Both the position numbers and the translations under genes were made by a program. The notes beneath the pieces were generated by a model, which saw nothing but the letters and a program-made list of their open reading frames with translations, did no database searches and had not been told where the DNA came from. Shown here piece by piece: positions 52,731 through 62,256 of a stretch of 64,000 bases of DNA. Position 1 is the first letter of the stretch, and every line of letters begins with the position of its first letter. The stretch comes from Bradyrhizobium arachidis (GTDB lineage Bacteria; Pseudomonadota; Alphaproteobacteria; Rhizobiales; Xanthobacteraceae), in NCBI RefSeq assembly GCF_015291705.1, contig NZ_CP030050.1, forward strand, positions 3,038,001 to 3,102,000, read 5' to 3'.

Positions 52731-52815
52731 GTCATGGCCGGGCTTGACCCGGCCATCCACGTCTTGCCTTGCAGAGCCAAAGAACGTGGATGGCCGGGTC
52801 AAGCCCGGCCATGAC
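52731..52815. repeat. Long palindromic repeat element (32-bp arms)
   Basis: Arms at 52731-52762 and 52784-52815 are perfect 32-bp inverted copies (starting GTCATGGCCGGGCTTGACCC) around a 21-bp loop. This motif is a familiar intergenic repeat in Bradyrhizobium-type genomes. It lies between the amidohydrolase and enolase-superfamily genes; it could fold as a stem-loop in RNA. Confidence 0.8.
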
Positions 52816-52826
52816 GACCTCACGCC

Positions 52827-53915
52827 CTACGCCGCCAGCTTCGCCAGCCCCGTCCAGTCAAAACGGATGCCGTGGCCCGGACGGTCCGGCGCCAGCGCCT
52901 TGCCGTCCTGAAGCACCAGCGGGTGCTCGATATACTTGTCCAGCCCGAAGCCATGCGCCTCCAGATACGACCGGTTCGGGCAGGCCGCGAGCAAATGCAC
53001 GGTGATGTCATGCGCACCGTGGCTGGTCACGGGCAGGTTGAAGGCTTCCGCCAGCCGCGCGATCTTCATGAACGCGCTGACGCCGCCGCAATTGGTGACG
53101 TCGGGCTCGGGATAGGACACCGCGCCCGCGACGATGTAGTTCTTGAACTCCCACAGCGAGCGCAGATTTTCGCCCGCCGCGATCGGCACGCCGCCGGCCT
53201 GCAGGATGCGGGCATGGCCCGCGACGTCGTCGGGAATGATCGGCTCCTCGAGCCAGGTGAGATCGTAGGGAACGAAAGCGCGGGCGGCGCGGATCGCTTC
53301 CTCGACCGTCCACTTCATGTTGGCGTCCGCCATCAGCGGAAAGCCGTCGCCGAGATGCTGTCGCATCACGGAGACGCGCGCGACGTCGGATTTGAGATCG
53401 GGCCGGCCGACCTTCATCTTGATGGCGCGAAAACCTTTGGCGAGGTTGCCGTCGGTCTGCTTGAGCAGCGCCTCGACGGAGAGATCGAGATCGATGCCGC
53501 CGGCATAGCAGGGCACGTGCGCATCGAAGCCGCCGAGCAACTGGTACAGCGGCAGCTTCGCGCGCCGCGCCTTCAGGTCCCACAGCGCGATGTCGAGCGC
53601 GGACAGCGCCAGCACCGCCGGTCCGCCGCGGCCGCCATAATGCAGGCCCCACCAGACGTGGTGCCAGATCGCCTCGGTGTCGTCGGCCTCATGCCCCTCG
53701 ACCAGCGGCGGAATCTCCCGCTTGAGGATGTCGGCGACAGCCCCGCCATTGCGGCCCACGGTGTAGGTGTAGCCGACGCCCTCGGCGCCATCGGCATCGC
53801 GCACTCGGCAGGTGATCAGCTCGAACGCCGCGATCTCGCCATGCGTGGAGTCGGACAGCGTGACGGGCAGGGGGATCCGGTAGAGGGCGGATTCGAGATT
53901 TGCGATACGTGGCAT
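52827..53915 (-). CDS. Mandelate racemase/muconate lactonizing enzyme (enolase superfamily)
   Basis: A 362-residue enolase-superfamily enzyme. The KxK pair is Lys166/Lys168 (AIKMKVG); metal ligands are Asp197 (DAN), Glu223 (LEEP) and Glu249 (AGEN); His299 (TSHGAHD) could be the second base. This MR-subgroup arrangement usually abstracts the alpha-proton of a carboxylate, as in acid sugar dehydratases or racemases. The exact substrate is unknown. It is monocistronic as far as I can see, between two palindromic repeats. Confidence 0.92.
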   Translation of the reverse strand: MPRIANLESALYRIPLPVTLSDSTHGEIAAFELITCRVRDADGAEGVGYTYTVGRNGGAVADILKREIPPLVEGHEADDTEAIWHHVWWGLHYGGRGGPAVLALSALDIALWDLKARRAKLPLYQLLGGFDAHVPCYAGGIDLDLSVEALLKQTDGNLAKGFRAIKMKVGRPDLKSDVARVSVMRQHLGDGFPLMADANMKWTVEEAIRAARAFVPYDLTWLEEPIIPDDVAGHARILQAGGVPIAAGENLRSLWEFKNYIVAGAVSYPEPDVTNCGGVSAFMKIARLAEAFNLPVTSHGAHDITVHLLAACPNRSYLEAHGFGLDKYIEHPLVLQDGKALAPDRPGHGIRFDWTGLAKLAA

Positions 53916-53939
53916 GTAGTCTCCCTGTTTTTTCTTCTT

Positions 53940-54024
53940 CGTAGGATGGGTAGAGCGAAGCGAAACCCATCAACCTCATCTTCGCAAGTAGCGATGGGTT
54001 TCGCTACGCTCTACCCATCCTACG
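53940..54024. repeat. Long palindromic repeat element (near-perfect 32-bp arms)
   Basis: CGTAGGATGGGTAGAGCGAA (from 53940) is mirrored by the arm ending TACG at 54024, enclosing a short loop, with one mismatch in the arms. This is another common Bradyrhizobium-type intergenic repeat. It sits between the enolase-superfamily gene start and the end of the downstream hypothetical gene on the same strand. Confidence 0.78.
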
Positions 54025-54058
54025 CACTGCAACGCGTAAAAGGCGCAGGCGATCCCGC

Positions 54059-54604
54059 TTACCGCTTGGTGGCGTAATAATTGATGCTGATCGAGGCGCG
54101 GTGCGGCGAGGTTCGCCACACCGACATATCGAGCGCGTCGCCGCTGCCGGCGCCGACACGCCAGCTCGCCAGACGATGATTGTCGTCGTTGGACGGCTTG
54201 TCGGTCCGCTCACGGGCCTTCAATGATGTCTCGATCAGCCCGGGCAGCGCATCGGCCGAGACGCCGACGGCCGACACCGTGCAGGTCACGCTCGGACCAT
54301 CGTCAGGTCCTGCGAAATAGGCCGTCATGCTGCCGAGCCTCTCGTCCCGCCTGAGCAGCTTCGCCGAGTAGAGAAGGTCGATTTTTGCCCCACGCTCCAT
54401 CTCGGCCGTGATCGGGCCGCCGTCACTGGCAAAACCCAGACCCGTTGCGGTGCGCTCGACCTGGCTTGGCCGAGATGGCTTGGGCGCGCAGATCTTTGCG
54501 AAGAGATCAACCAGCAAGGCGCTGTTATCCTCTTCCGCGCGAGCCGCGCCCACGAGCGCCAGCAGCGCAAATCCCGCGAGCGCGACCCGAACCACGCCAA
54601 TCAC
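54059..54604 (-). CDS. Secreted hypothetical protein coupled to the M20 peptidase
   Basis: A 181-residue protein read from the GTG at 54604, which overlaps the M20 stop as GTGA. The signal is VVRVALAGFALLALVGAARA, ending before EEDNSALLVDLFAKICAP. The mature protein has a C-terminal beta-rich part (TSPHRASISINYYATKR). It has no recognised domain. The longer frame to 54667 runs into the peptidase gene and is not preferred. The coupling suggests joint expression with the peptidase, although one is exported and the other is not. Confidence 0.65.
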   Translation of the reverse strand: MIGVVRVALAGFALLALVGAARAEEDNSALLVDLFAKICAPKPSRPSQVERTATGLGFASDGGPITAEMERGAKIDLLYSAKLLRRDERLGSMTAYFAGPDDGPSVTCTVSAVGVSADALPGLIETSLKARERTDKPSNDDNHRLASWRVGAGSGDALDMSVWRTSPHRASISINYYATKR

Positions 54605-55794
54605 CGCATCGTCGCGAGCTGCACGGCAAGCGCACATGCGCGGTCGTATTCGTCGAGATTGATCCACTCGTCGATGGTGTGCGCCTCGTTCTGGCCTGCG
54701 CCAAACGTCACGGTCGGAACGCCGTGGCGGACCATCCAGTTGGCGTCCAGGCCGCCATTGGCGGCGCGGACGTTCGGCGTGCCGCCGACCGCGGACACCG
54801 CCTCGATCGCGCGTTTCACCACGGGGAGGTTCTCCTTCATGCGGAACGGATAATAATCGGTCTCGGCCTTGAACTTGACCTTGCCGGACTTGCCTTGTGC
54901 ATTCGTCACCTTCTTGGCCGCCTTCTCGAACGCGGCCTTGTAGGCTTTCGTGATCTCCTTGAAGAACTTTCCGTCATGGCTGCGGCTTTCGCCGCGCACA
55001 TGGACGTAGTCGGTGACGACGTTGGTGGCATCGCCCGCGGGGCGGCCCTCGCCGCCGGTGACGGGGCCGACATTGCTGGTGCCTTGACGCTTGCCCTTCA
55101 CCACCTTGCCGAACCAGCCGCCGGCCTTCACCTCGGCAAGCGCCAGCGCCATGATCATGGTCGAGGAGATGCCGCGCTCGGGCGCAACGCCGGCATGCGA
55201 GGCGCGGCCCATGATCTCGACGGTCCAGCGATCGGCGCCGACCGCGCCGATCACGACATTGGAGGCGGCGCCGCCGTCATAGTTGAACGCCATCGTGGGC
55301 TTGCCGAGCTCCTCCAGCTTGACGTGGCGCGCGCCATAGAGCCCGCTCTCCTCGCGCACACAGAACAGCAGCGTGATCGGCGGATGGTCGAGCTTCTGCT
55401 TGGCAAGCTCGGCCGCCAGCGTCACCAGCACGCCGCAGCCGCAGCGGTTGTCGCCGCCGAGCGCGGTCTTGGCCTCGTTGACGATCTTGCGGCCGGATTT
55501 CTTGGGCTTGGCCCCGGCGCAGAGCGGCACCGTGTCCATATGGGTCATGAACATGATGCGCGGCTGGTTGTGCAGCGCGCCGCGGCCGGGCAGGTCGACG
55601 ATGAGGTTGCCGGTCTCGGTCGGCACGGGAATGCGGGTGTTGGCATCGTCGAGCCGGATCGCCTTCGCGGGCACGCCGGCCTCCTTCAGCGCGGCGGTGA
55701 GCTCACGCCCGATCGCCGCCTCCTGTCCGGTGACGCCCTCGACGGCGAGGAAGCGCATGAGGCGATCGGTGGCGGCTTGGTGGTCGACGGGCAT
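54601..55794 (-). CDS. M20-family (PepT-like) aminopeptidase
   Basis: A 397-residue dizinc peptidase related to tripeptidase PepT and M20/M42 enzymes. Metal-site motifs are MTHMDTVP (His85, Asp87), GGDNRCGCG (Asp115) and CVREESGLYG (Glu148-Glu149). The EIMGRASHAGVAPERG part is the dimer domain. It cleaves short peptides, likely in the cytoplasm. It is followed by the coupled secreted gene, and preceded 33 bp upstream by the MFS transporter gene on the same strand. Confidence 0.92.
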   Translation of the reverse strand: MPVDHQAATDRLMRFLAVEGVTGQEAAIGRELTAALKEAGVPAKAIRLDDANTRIPVPTETGNLIVDLPGRGALHNQPRIMFMTHMDTVPLCAGAKPKKSGRKIVNEAKTALGGDNRCGCGVLVTLAAELAKQKLDHPPITLLFCVREESGLYGARHVKLEELGKPTMAFNYDGGAASNVVIGAVGADRWTVEIMGRASHAGVAPERGISSTMIMALALAEVKAGGWFGKVVKGKRQGTSNVGPVTGGEGRPAGDATNVVTDYVHVRGESRSHDGKFFKEITKAYKAAFEKAAKKVTNAQGKSGKVKFKAETDYYPFRMKENLPVVKRAIEAVSAVGGTPNVRAANGGLDANWMVRHGVPTVTFGAGQNEAHTIDEWINLDEYDRACALAVQLATMR

Positions 55795-55827
55795 GTTTGA
55801 TTCCTTTGGCGAACGGTGCCGGCCATC

Positions 55828-57075
55828 CTATGGGCTGGGCGAGGTGTAAGCCAAGAAGATCAGCACGCCGAATGCCAGCATTGCAGCCATGAACAGCAGC
55901 ACCGCCGGCAGCCCGGCCAGCGCCGCGACGGCGCCGGTGACCGACTGCATCAGCGCTGCGCCGAGGAAGAAGGCGAGGTTCACGGCCGCGAGCGCCTTGC
56001 CTGCGGTTTGCGCATCGACCAGCTGCCTGGACATGCCGAACAGCAGCGGCTGCGCCGAGGTCGCAAGCCCGACGAGCACGAACAGCACGAGATCGTATTG
56101 CGGCGGCATCACCGGCAGGCCCAGCAGCGCGGAGACCGGATAATGCGGTGCCCCGAGCGCCAACAGCGTCAGCAGCAGCGCCCCGGCCATATGCGAGCCG
56201 GCCACCAGCGCGCGGCGGCGGCCGAGCCTGCGGTCGATCATGCCGATGCACAGCGGCCCCGCGATCATCGCCAGCGTGAACGCGCCGAGCTGGTTGCCCG
56301 CCTCGACCCGCGTCAGCCCCTTGACGTCCATCAGCCACGGCCCGCCCCACAGCCCGCGCAGCACCAGCGAGGTCGCCAGCGATACCAGCGCCAGCGCGAT
56401 CAGGCCGCGCAGGGGCCGCGAGAAGCCGAGCCTGAGCACCTCGATCATCTGCGACAGCGGCGAGGAATCGTCCTTGTGCTCGGCCGGCTGGCTCGGCACC
56501 AGCAGGAACACCGCGAGCGCGACCGCGATACCATCGAGCGCGGAGATCCAGAACCCGGCGCGCCAGCCGTAATTGTCGACCACGAAGGCGAGCGGGCTCG
56601 ACGACAGCAGCATGCCGATATTGCCGATCGAGAGGATCGCGCCCGACCACAGCCCGAACCGCGCCGCCGACAATTGCTTCGCGGCGAGCGTCATCGGGCA
56701 CATCAGCATGCCCGAGGTCGCGACGCCGAGCAGCACCTGCCCGAAGGCAAAGCTCGCAGGTCCCGTCGCAAAGCCCGACGCGATGGCGCCGACCACGGTT
56801 CCCGCGAGCAGGCTCAGCGACACCGGCCGCACGCCGAACCGGTCCATCGCCGCGCCGACCGGGATCTGCGCGGCAGCGAAGGCGAAGGGATAGACCGAGG
56901 TGAGGCTCGCCAGCGCCTGCGGCTCGATATGAAAATCCGCCGCCATCAGATCGAGGCTGACCGCCGGGATGGTGCGCAGCAAGGTCGAGAGCATGTGCCC
57001 GCAGGCGAGCGCAAGCAGCGCAAAGATCAGCGCGCGGGTGCCATGTCCCGCTTCATCCGTCGCAACCGCAGTCAT
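55828..57075 (-). CDS. MFS transporter
   Basis: A 415-residue major facilitator with 12 predicted spans. The loop 2-3 motif is QIPVGAAMDRFGVRPVSLSL, and SSPLAFVVDNYGWRAGFWIS lies between spans 5 and 6. Other members of this branch move nucleobases, sugars or drugs. It is the first gene of a minus-strand run with the PepT-like peptidase and secreted protein. The substrate is unknown; peptides or amino acids are suggested by the neighbour. Confidence 0.88.
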   Translation of the reverse strand: MTAVATDEAGHGTRALIFALLALACGHMLSTLLRTIPAVSLDLMAADFHIEPQALASLTSVYPFAFAAAQIPVGAAMDRFGVRPVSLSLLAGTVVGAIASGFATGPASFAFGQVLLGVATSGMLMCPMTLAAKQLSAARFGLWSGAILSIGNIGMLLSSSPLAFVVDNYGWRAGFWISALDGIAVALAVFLLVPSQPAEHKDDSSPLSQMIEVLRLGFSRPLRGLIALALVSLATSLVLRGLWGGPWLMDVKGLTRVEAGNQLGAFTLAMIAGPLCIGMIDRRLGRRRALVAGSHMAGALLLTLLALGAPHYPVSALLGLPVMPPQYDLVLFVLVGLATSAQPLLFGMSRQLVDAQTAGKALAAVNLAFFLGAALMQSVTGAVAALAGLPAVLLFMAAMLAFGVLIFLAYTSPSP

Positions 57076-57188
57076 CAGCGTCCCGTCCCGGCAAGGGTTT
57101 TGGCCGGGTTACACGATCGCGGAGAGGATGCCAATGGTGGGAAAGCAGGTCCGGCACGCGATGTTAGTGCCTTCCGGAGCTTCCCTGT

Positions 57189-57476
57189 TCAATTCCTGCA
57201 CTCCGAGCTCTGCAGGCACAGGTTCGATTGCTCGAGCCTGGAGAAGTCTTCTGTCGCAACGAGGACGAGGAGCCCGAGCAGAATCATGGCCGCGATGTTC
57301 GAGCGCATCCCTGGGCCGCGTCCGGCAGCGTGACGGTCCTGCTCGAACTTCGAGAGGTCGAGCATGCGCAGGATCGTCTCGGACCGTCCATCGTCAGGCA
57401 GAGCTCTCCGGTCTGACGATGGCTTTCGAAACGGTATGATCTTTCCCCCGAGGTTGTGCTGATTGGCCCTCATCAT
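57189..57476 (-). CDS. Small single-span membrane protein
   Basis: A 95-residue protein with a hydrophilic N-terminus (GGKIIPFRKPSSDRRALPDD), then one membrane span, SNIAAMILLGLLVLVATEDF, and a short C-terminus ending CLQSSECRN with two cysteines. The start is the first of two ATGs at 57476 and 57473. The composition and span look real. No function known. Confidence 0.6.
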   Translation of the reverse strand: MMRANQHNLGGKIIPFRKPSSDRRALPDDGRSETILRMLDLSKFEQDRHAAGRGPGMRSNIAAMILLGLLVLVATEDFSRLEQSNLCLQSSECRN

Positions 57477-57811
57477 GCGCCTCGACTGACAGTTGGTGTT
57501 GCCATCAACACGCCGACGATAAGGCCCGCTTGCAGCGAGCGTTCGTTAAATTCCTGTGCGCCGTTGCAATTCAGCGTGATGTCGCGGCGATCCTTAACAT
57601 TCGTCCATCTCGTTTCTGTTTGTTGCTTCTCTGCCGATCGATCCGCCGCTTCGAGCAATTGCGTTTGCAGACGCGTGAACATGACGAATTGTACAGATTG
57701 CCGCACGCGATCGTTATTTTGACGCCGCGAACCTGTCCCCGATACTTCGCTTCCAACAGTGTGTTCACGTCCACGCGGCAAATTCACCGGAAGGCAGCCG
57801 CAGGCAACTGG
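57477..57811. other. Intergenic stretch upstream of the RND operon
   Basis: This 335-bp region is AT-richer than the genes around it. No frame with domain content is visible; the frame from 57530 that runs into the adaptor gene has non-coding composition before 57812. It should contain the RND operon promoter. I could not fix promoter hexamers. Confidence 0.45.
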
Positions 57812-59029
57812 ATGGCCATTGACATGATCAGGCGACCGAAACTCGGCCTCACGATATTTGGAGTCGCCGCGGCAGGCGCGATTGCCTGTGGTGCCTGGTA
57901 TGAACTCATCGGCAGCGTCAAGCCCGTCGAGGCGGCCGCGCAGAGCGCTTCCAGTCAAGCAGCGGCGAAGGTCCCCGTCACCTCATTCGCAGTGAAGACG
58001 GCCGACTTTCCCGTGTACACCTATGGTCTCGGAGTCGTCTCGCCGTTCAAGACGGTGACGGTGAGGAGCCGCGTCGACGGTCAGATCACCAAGGTGTTCT
58101 TCAGGCAGGGCCAGATGGTGAAGGAGGGCGACCCGCTGCTGGAGATCGACCAGCGCCCCTTCATCGCGGCGCTCGAGCAGGCGGTCGCGAAGAAGGCCCA
58201 GGACGAGGCCAATCTGAAGAACGACCAGTTGAACCTGGAGCGCTTCCAGAAGCTCGCGAAGCAGCAGTTCGAGACCCAGCAGAATCTCGATGCCCAGCAG
58301 GCGCTGGTCGATCAGATGATCGCGCAGATCAAGGGCGACCAGGCCGCCATCGACAACGCGCAGACCAATCTCGGCTACACCTCGATCAAGGCGCCGATCA
58401 GCGGACGAACCGGCTTCCGCCTGGTCGATCCCGGCAACATCGTGCATGCCGCCGATACCACGGGGATCGTCACCATCGCCCAGCTGCAGCCGATTGCGGT
58501 GCAGTTCACCGAGCCCGAGGAGCAATTGCAGGCGATCGACAAGGCCTATGATTCCGGCGAGGTGCCGGTGGAAGCGCGGAGCTCGGACGGAACCAGGACG
58601 CTGTCGCAAGGCAAGCTGGTGATCATGGACAATTCCGTGAACCAGGCCACCGGGACCATCAGCCTGAAGGCGCGCTTCGACAACAAGGACAATGCGCTGT
58701 GGCCGGGTCTGTCAGTCACCACGCGGATGCTGATCGACACGCGCAAAGACGTCATCGTCGTGCCGCAGGACGGCGTGCAGCACGGGCCGTCAGGCCTGTT
58801 CGCCTACGTCATCGGCGACAATGGCAAGGTCAGCGCGCGGCCGATCAAGGTCAGCCAGAGCGGCGATGCAAACGCGGTGGTCTCCGAGGGCCTGAAGGTC
58901 GGAGACAGGATCGTGGTCGCCGGGCAGTCGCGCCTGTTCGACGGCGCGCTGGTTGACGAGAAGCCGCAGGTCGCCAGCGCCGCCGCCGCGCAGGCCAACA
59001 GTGGAACCAAGACCGGATCGGCTGACTGA
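57812..59029 (+). CDS. RND efflux periplasmic adaptor (MdtA-like)
   Basis: A 405-residue membrane fusion protein. The N-terminal span KLGLTIFGVAAAGAIACGAW precedes the lipoyl-like VRSRVDGQITKVFFRQGQMV, a long coiled-coil hairpin (about residues 115-180) and the barrel SIKAPISGRTGFRLVDPGNI. This pattern is that of MdtA adaptors. ATG 57812 is used; ATG 57824 is possible. The stop is one base before the pump start. Confidence 0.92.
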   Translation: MAIDMIRRPKLGLTIFGVAAAGAIACGAWYELIGSVKPVEAAAQSASSQAAAKVPVTSFAVKTADFPVYTYGLGVVSPFKTVTVRSRVDGQITKVFFRQGQMVKEGDPLLEIDQRPFIAALEQAVAKKAQDEANLKNDQLNLERFQKLAKQQFETQQNLDAQQALVDQMIAQIKGDQAAIDNAQTNLGYTSIKAPISGRTGFRLVDPGNIVHAADTTGIVTIAQLQPIAVQFTEPEEQLQAIDKAYDSGEVPVEARSSDGTRTLSQGKLVIMDNSVNQATGTISLKARFDNKDNALWPGLSVTTRMLIDTRKDVIVVPQDGVQHGPSGLFAYVIGDNGKVSARPIKVSQSGDANAVVSEGLKVGDRIVVAGQSRLFDGALVDEKPQVASAAAAQANSGTKTGSAD

Positions 59030-59030
59030 C

Positions 59031-62000
59031 ATGGCTGGCGGCATCTCGGCTCCCTTCATTCGCCTCCCCATCGCGACGTCGCTGCTGATGGTCGGCATCG
59101 TCTTCGTCGGCATCATCGCCTATCCGCGATTGCCGGTGGCGCCGCTGCCGGAGGTGGACTTTCCCACCATCCAGGTCTCCGCCAATCTTCCCGGCGCCGA
59201 CCCCGAGACGATGGCATCCTCGGTGGCGCAGCCGCTCGAATCGCAATTCGCCCTCATTCCCGGCGTCTCGGAGATGACGTCGCAGAGCCAGACCAGCTCG
59301 ACCCAGATCGTTCTGCAGTTCGACCTCTCTCGCAATATTGACGGTGCCGGCTCCGACGTGCTCGCCGCCATCAATGCGGCGAGCGGGCAATTGCCCAAGA
59401 ACATGCCGACTCCGCCGACCTACCGGAAGGTCAACCCGGCCGACTCGCCCATTCTCACGCTCGGCGCCACGTCGTCGACGCTGCCGATGACGCAGGTGTC
59501 CGACGAGACCTACACCAAGCTCGCGCAGGCCATCAGCCACATAAGCGGCGTCGGCCAGGTCAGTGTCGGTGGACAGCAGGCCCCGTCGATCCGCGTCCAG
59601 ATCGATCCCGCCAAGCTGGTCGCCAAGGGCCTGTCGCTGGAGGACGTGCGCGCCCCGCTGTCGGTGATCACGGTCAACAATCCCAAGGGCACCCTCAACG
59701 GCGACACCCGCACCTACACCGTCTATGCCAACGACCAGTTCACCAAGGCCGACGCCTGGAACGACATCGTCATCGCCTACCGCAACGGCAGTCCCGTCCG
59801 TGTCGGCGATATCGGCCATGCCGTCAGCGCGCCGCTGGACAACACCCAGTACGGCTGGGTTGACGGCAAGCCCGGCGTCTTCCTGGTGATCTTCAAGCAG
59901 CCCGGCGCCAACGTCATCGACACCGTCGACAGCGTCATGAAGCAGCTGCCGCATCTGCAGGCGGGCATCTCGCCGGCGATCAAGGTCTCGGTGCTGTCGG
60001 ACCGCACCCAGACGATCCGCGCCGCGGTGAAGGACGTGCAGTTCACGTTGGCGCTGACGATCGGCCTCGTCGTGATGGTGATCTTCGTCTTCCTGCGCAG
60101 CGTCTGGGCCACCATCATTCCATCGATCACGGTGCCGCTCGCGCTGCTCGGCGCCTGCGCGCTGATGTGGATGGCCGGCTATAGCCTGGACAATCTCTCC
60201 CTGATGGCGCTCACTATCGCGGTCGGCTTCGTGGTCGACGACGCCATCGTGATGCTGGAGAACATCACCCGCTACATCGAGGAGGGCGAGAGTCCGATGG
60301 CCGCCGCGTTCAAGGGCGCCGGCGAGATCGGCTTCACGATCATCTCGATCTCGGTTTCGCTGATCGCGGTCCTGATTCCGCTGTTGCTGATGAGCGGCAT
60401 CATCGGCCGCCTGTTCCGCGAGTTCTCGGTGACGCTGGCGATGACGATCGCCGTTTCGGCCCTGGTGTCGCTGACCTTGACGCCGATGATGGCCTCGCGC
60501 TTCCTGAAATCGCACGACGAGGAGCATCACGGCAGGCTCTACATGCTCAGTGAGCGCATGTTCCAGGGCCTCGTGGACGGCTACGAGCGCGGCCTCGACC
60601 TCGTGCTGCGCTTCCGCTTCGCCACCTTGATGGTGTTCTTCGCGACCATCGCGCTGACGGTCTATCTGTTCGTTATCATTCCCAAGGGGTTCTTCCCGCA
60701 GCAGGATACCGGGCTGATCACCGGCATCGTCGAGACGTCGCAGGACGTGTCGATCGCCGACATGTCGAGGCACATGCAGGAGATCGGCGCGATCGTGCTG
60801 AAGGACCCCGCGATCGACCACATGGCGATGCGGATGGGCGGCAGCGGCAATACGCTCAATGACGGCACCATGTACATCACGTTGAAGCCGCGCGATGAGC
60901 GCACCGCCTCGGCCGACCAGGTCATCCGGCGCCTGCAGGGCCAGACCGCGAAGGTTCAGGGCGCGCGGCTCTATCTTCAATCGGCGCAGGACGTGCGAGT
61001 CGGGGGCCGCGCGTCGCGAACGCAGTTCCAGTTCACACTTCAGTCGACCGACATCGACCAGCTCAACGCATGGGCCCCGAAGCTGCTCGCGAAGATGAAG
61101 GAGATGCCCGAGCTGCGCGACGTCGCGTCCGACCAGCAGACGTCCGGCACGACGCTGACACTGTCGATCGACCGCAATCAGGCCGCGCGTTTCGGAGTCA
61201 CGCCCGACGTGATCGACGCGACCCTGTATGATGCCTTCGGTCAGCGGGAGATCGCGACCTATTTCACCCAATTGTCCACCTATTACGTCGTCCTCGAAGT
61301 GCTGCCCTCGCTGCAGAAGAACCCGTCCACGCTGGAGCAAATCTATCTGCATTCCCCGACGACGGGCGGCGAGGTGCCGCTGTCGGCCTTCACCAAATGG
61401 ACCACGGCGCCGGTGCGCCCGCTCGCCATCAACCACCAGGGCCAATTCCCGGCGGTGACGATCTCCTTCAACCTCGCGCCCAACGTCGCGCTCGGCCAGG
61501 CGACGCAGGCGATCGACGCGATCGAGCGGCAGATGAACCTGCCCGCCGCCATCACCTCCACATTTGCCGGAACGGCGCAGGCGTTCCAGCAGTCGCTGTC
61601 CTCGGTGCCGCTGCTGATCGTGGCGGCGCTGATCGTGGTCTACCTCATCCTCGGCGTGCTCTACGAAAGCTACATCCACCCGCTGACGATCCTGTCGACC
61701 CTGCCGTCCGCCGGCGTCGGCGCGCTGGCGACGCTCCTCATCTTCCACTTCGACTTCAGCCTGATCGGTCTCATCGGCCTCGTCCTGCTGATCGGCATCG
61801 TCAAGAAGAACGGCATCATGCTGGTCGACTTTGCGATCGTGGCGGAGCGGGATCAGGGCCTGTCGCCGGTCGAAGCCATTCGCCGGGCCTGCCTCTTGCG
61901 CTTCCGACCCATCCTGATGACCACGATGGCGGCCGTGCTCGGCGGCGTGCCGCTGATGCTGGGCCACGGCACCGGCTCGGAGCTCCGTCAGCCGCTCGGC

Positions 62001-62213
62001 TACGCCATGGTCGGCGGCCTCCTGGTCAGCCAGGTCCTGACGCTGTTCACCACTCCGGTCGTTTATCTCTATCTCGACCGTGTCTCGCAGTGGCTGAGCC
62101 CGACGCGTCACGCAGACGGCGATCGCCAGGACGACGGCATTGCGGACGACGACGATCTCGACGTCGTCGAGACGATCGACCGGAAGAAATCCAGGGTCTT
62201 GGCGGCGCAGTGA
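59031..62213 (+). CDS. RND-family efflux pump permease (MdtB/C-like)
   Basis: A 1060-residue RND inner-membrane transporter. The proton-relay aspartates are Asp403-Asp404 in GFVVDDAIVMLEN, and the relay lysine is in VKKNGIMLVDFA. The start MAGGISAPFIRLPIATSLLM and two large periplasmic loops fit the full family length. With the adaptor it should expel lipophilic compounds to a TolC-type channel encoded elsewhere. There is only one permease gene here, unlike the paired MdtB/MdtC system. Confidence 0.94.
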   Translation: MAGGISAPFIRLPIATSLLMVGIVFVGIIAYPRLPVAPLPEVDFPTIQVSANLPGADPETMASSVAQPLESQFALIPGVSEMTSQSQTSSTQIVLQFDLSRNIDGAGSDVLAAINAASGQLPKNMPTPPTYRKVNPADSPILTLGATSSTLPMTQVSDETYTKLAQAISHISGVGQVSVGGQQAPSIRVQIDPAKLVAKGLSLEDVRAPLSVITVNNPKGTLNGDTRTYTVYANDQFTKADAWNDIVIAYRNGSPVRVGDIGHAVSAPLDNTQYGWVDGKPGVFLVIFKQPGANVIDTVDSVMKQLPHLQAGISPAIKVSVLSDRTQTIRAAVKDVQFTLALTIGLVVMVIFVFLRSVWATIIPSITVPLALLGACALMWMAGYSLDNLSLMALTIAVGFVVDDAIVMLENITRYIEEGESPMAAAFKGAGEIGFTIISISVSLIAVLIPLLLMSGIIGRLFREFSVTLAMTIAVSALVSLTLTPMMASRFLKSHDEEHHGRLYMLSERMFQGLVDGYERGLDLVLRFRFATLMVFFATIALTVYLFVIIPKGFFPQQDTGLITGIVETSQDVSIADMSRHMQEIGAIVLKDPAIDHMAMRMGGSGNTLNDGTMYITLKPRDERTASADQVIRRLQGQTAKVQGARLYLQSAQDVRVGGRASRTQFQFTLQSTDIDQLNAWAPKLLAKMKEMPELRDVASDQQTSGTTLTLSIDRNQAARFGVTPDVIDATLYDAFGQREIATYFTQLSTYYVVLEVLPSLQKNPSTLEQIYLHSPTTGGEVPLSAFTKWTTAPVRPLAINHQGQFPAVTISFNLAPNVALGQATQAIDAIERQMNLPAAITSTFAGTAQAFQQSLSSVPLLIVAALIVVYLILGVLYESYIHPLTILSTLPSAGVGALATLLIFHFDFSLIGLIGLVLLIGIVKKNGIMLVDFAIVAERDQGLSPVEAIRRACLLRFRPILMTTMAAVLGGVPLMLGHGTGSELRQPLGYAMVGGLLVSQVLTLFTTPVVYLYLDRVSQWLSPTRHADGDRQDDGIADDDDLDVVETIDRKKSRVLAAQ

Positions 62214-62256
62214 TGGTTCGGTGGCTACGGCGGCGTTGACGGGCGCACGCCTTACG

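Noticed and set aside
55816..57333. 505-codon plus-strand frame opposite the MFS transporter
   Set aside because: It is the Gln/Arg/His-rich antisense of a 12-span transporter gene.
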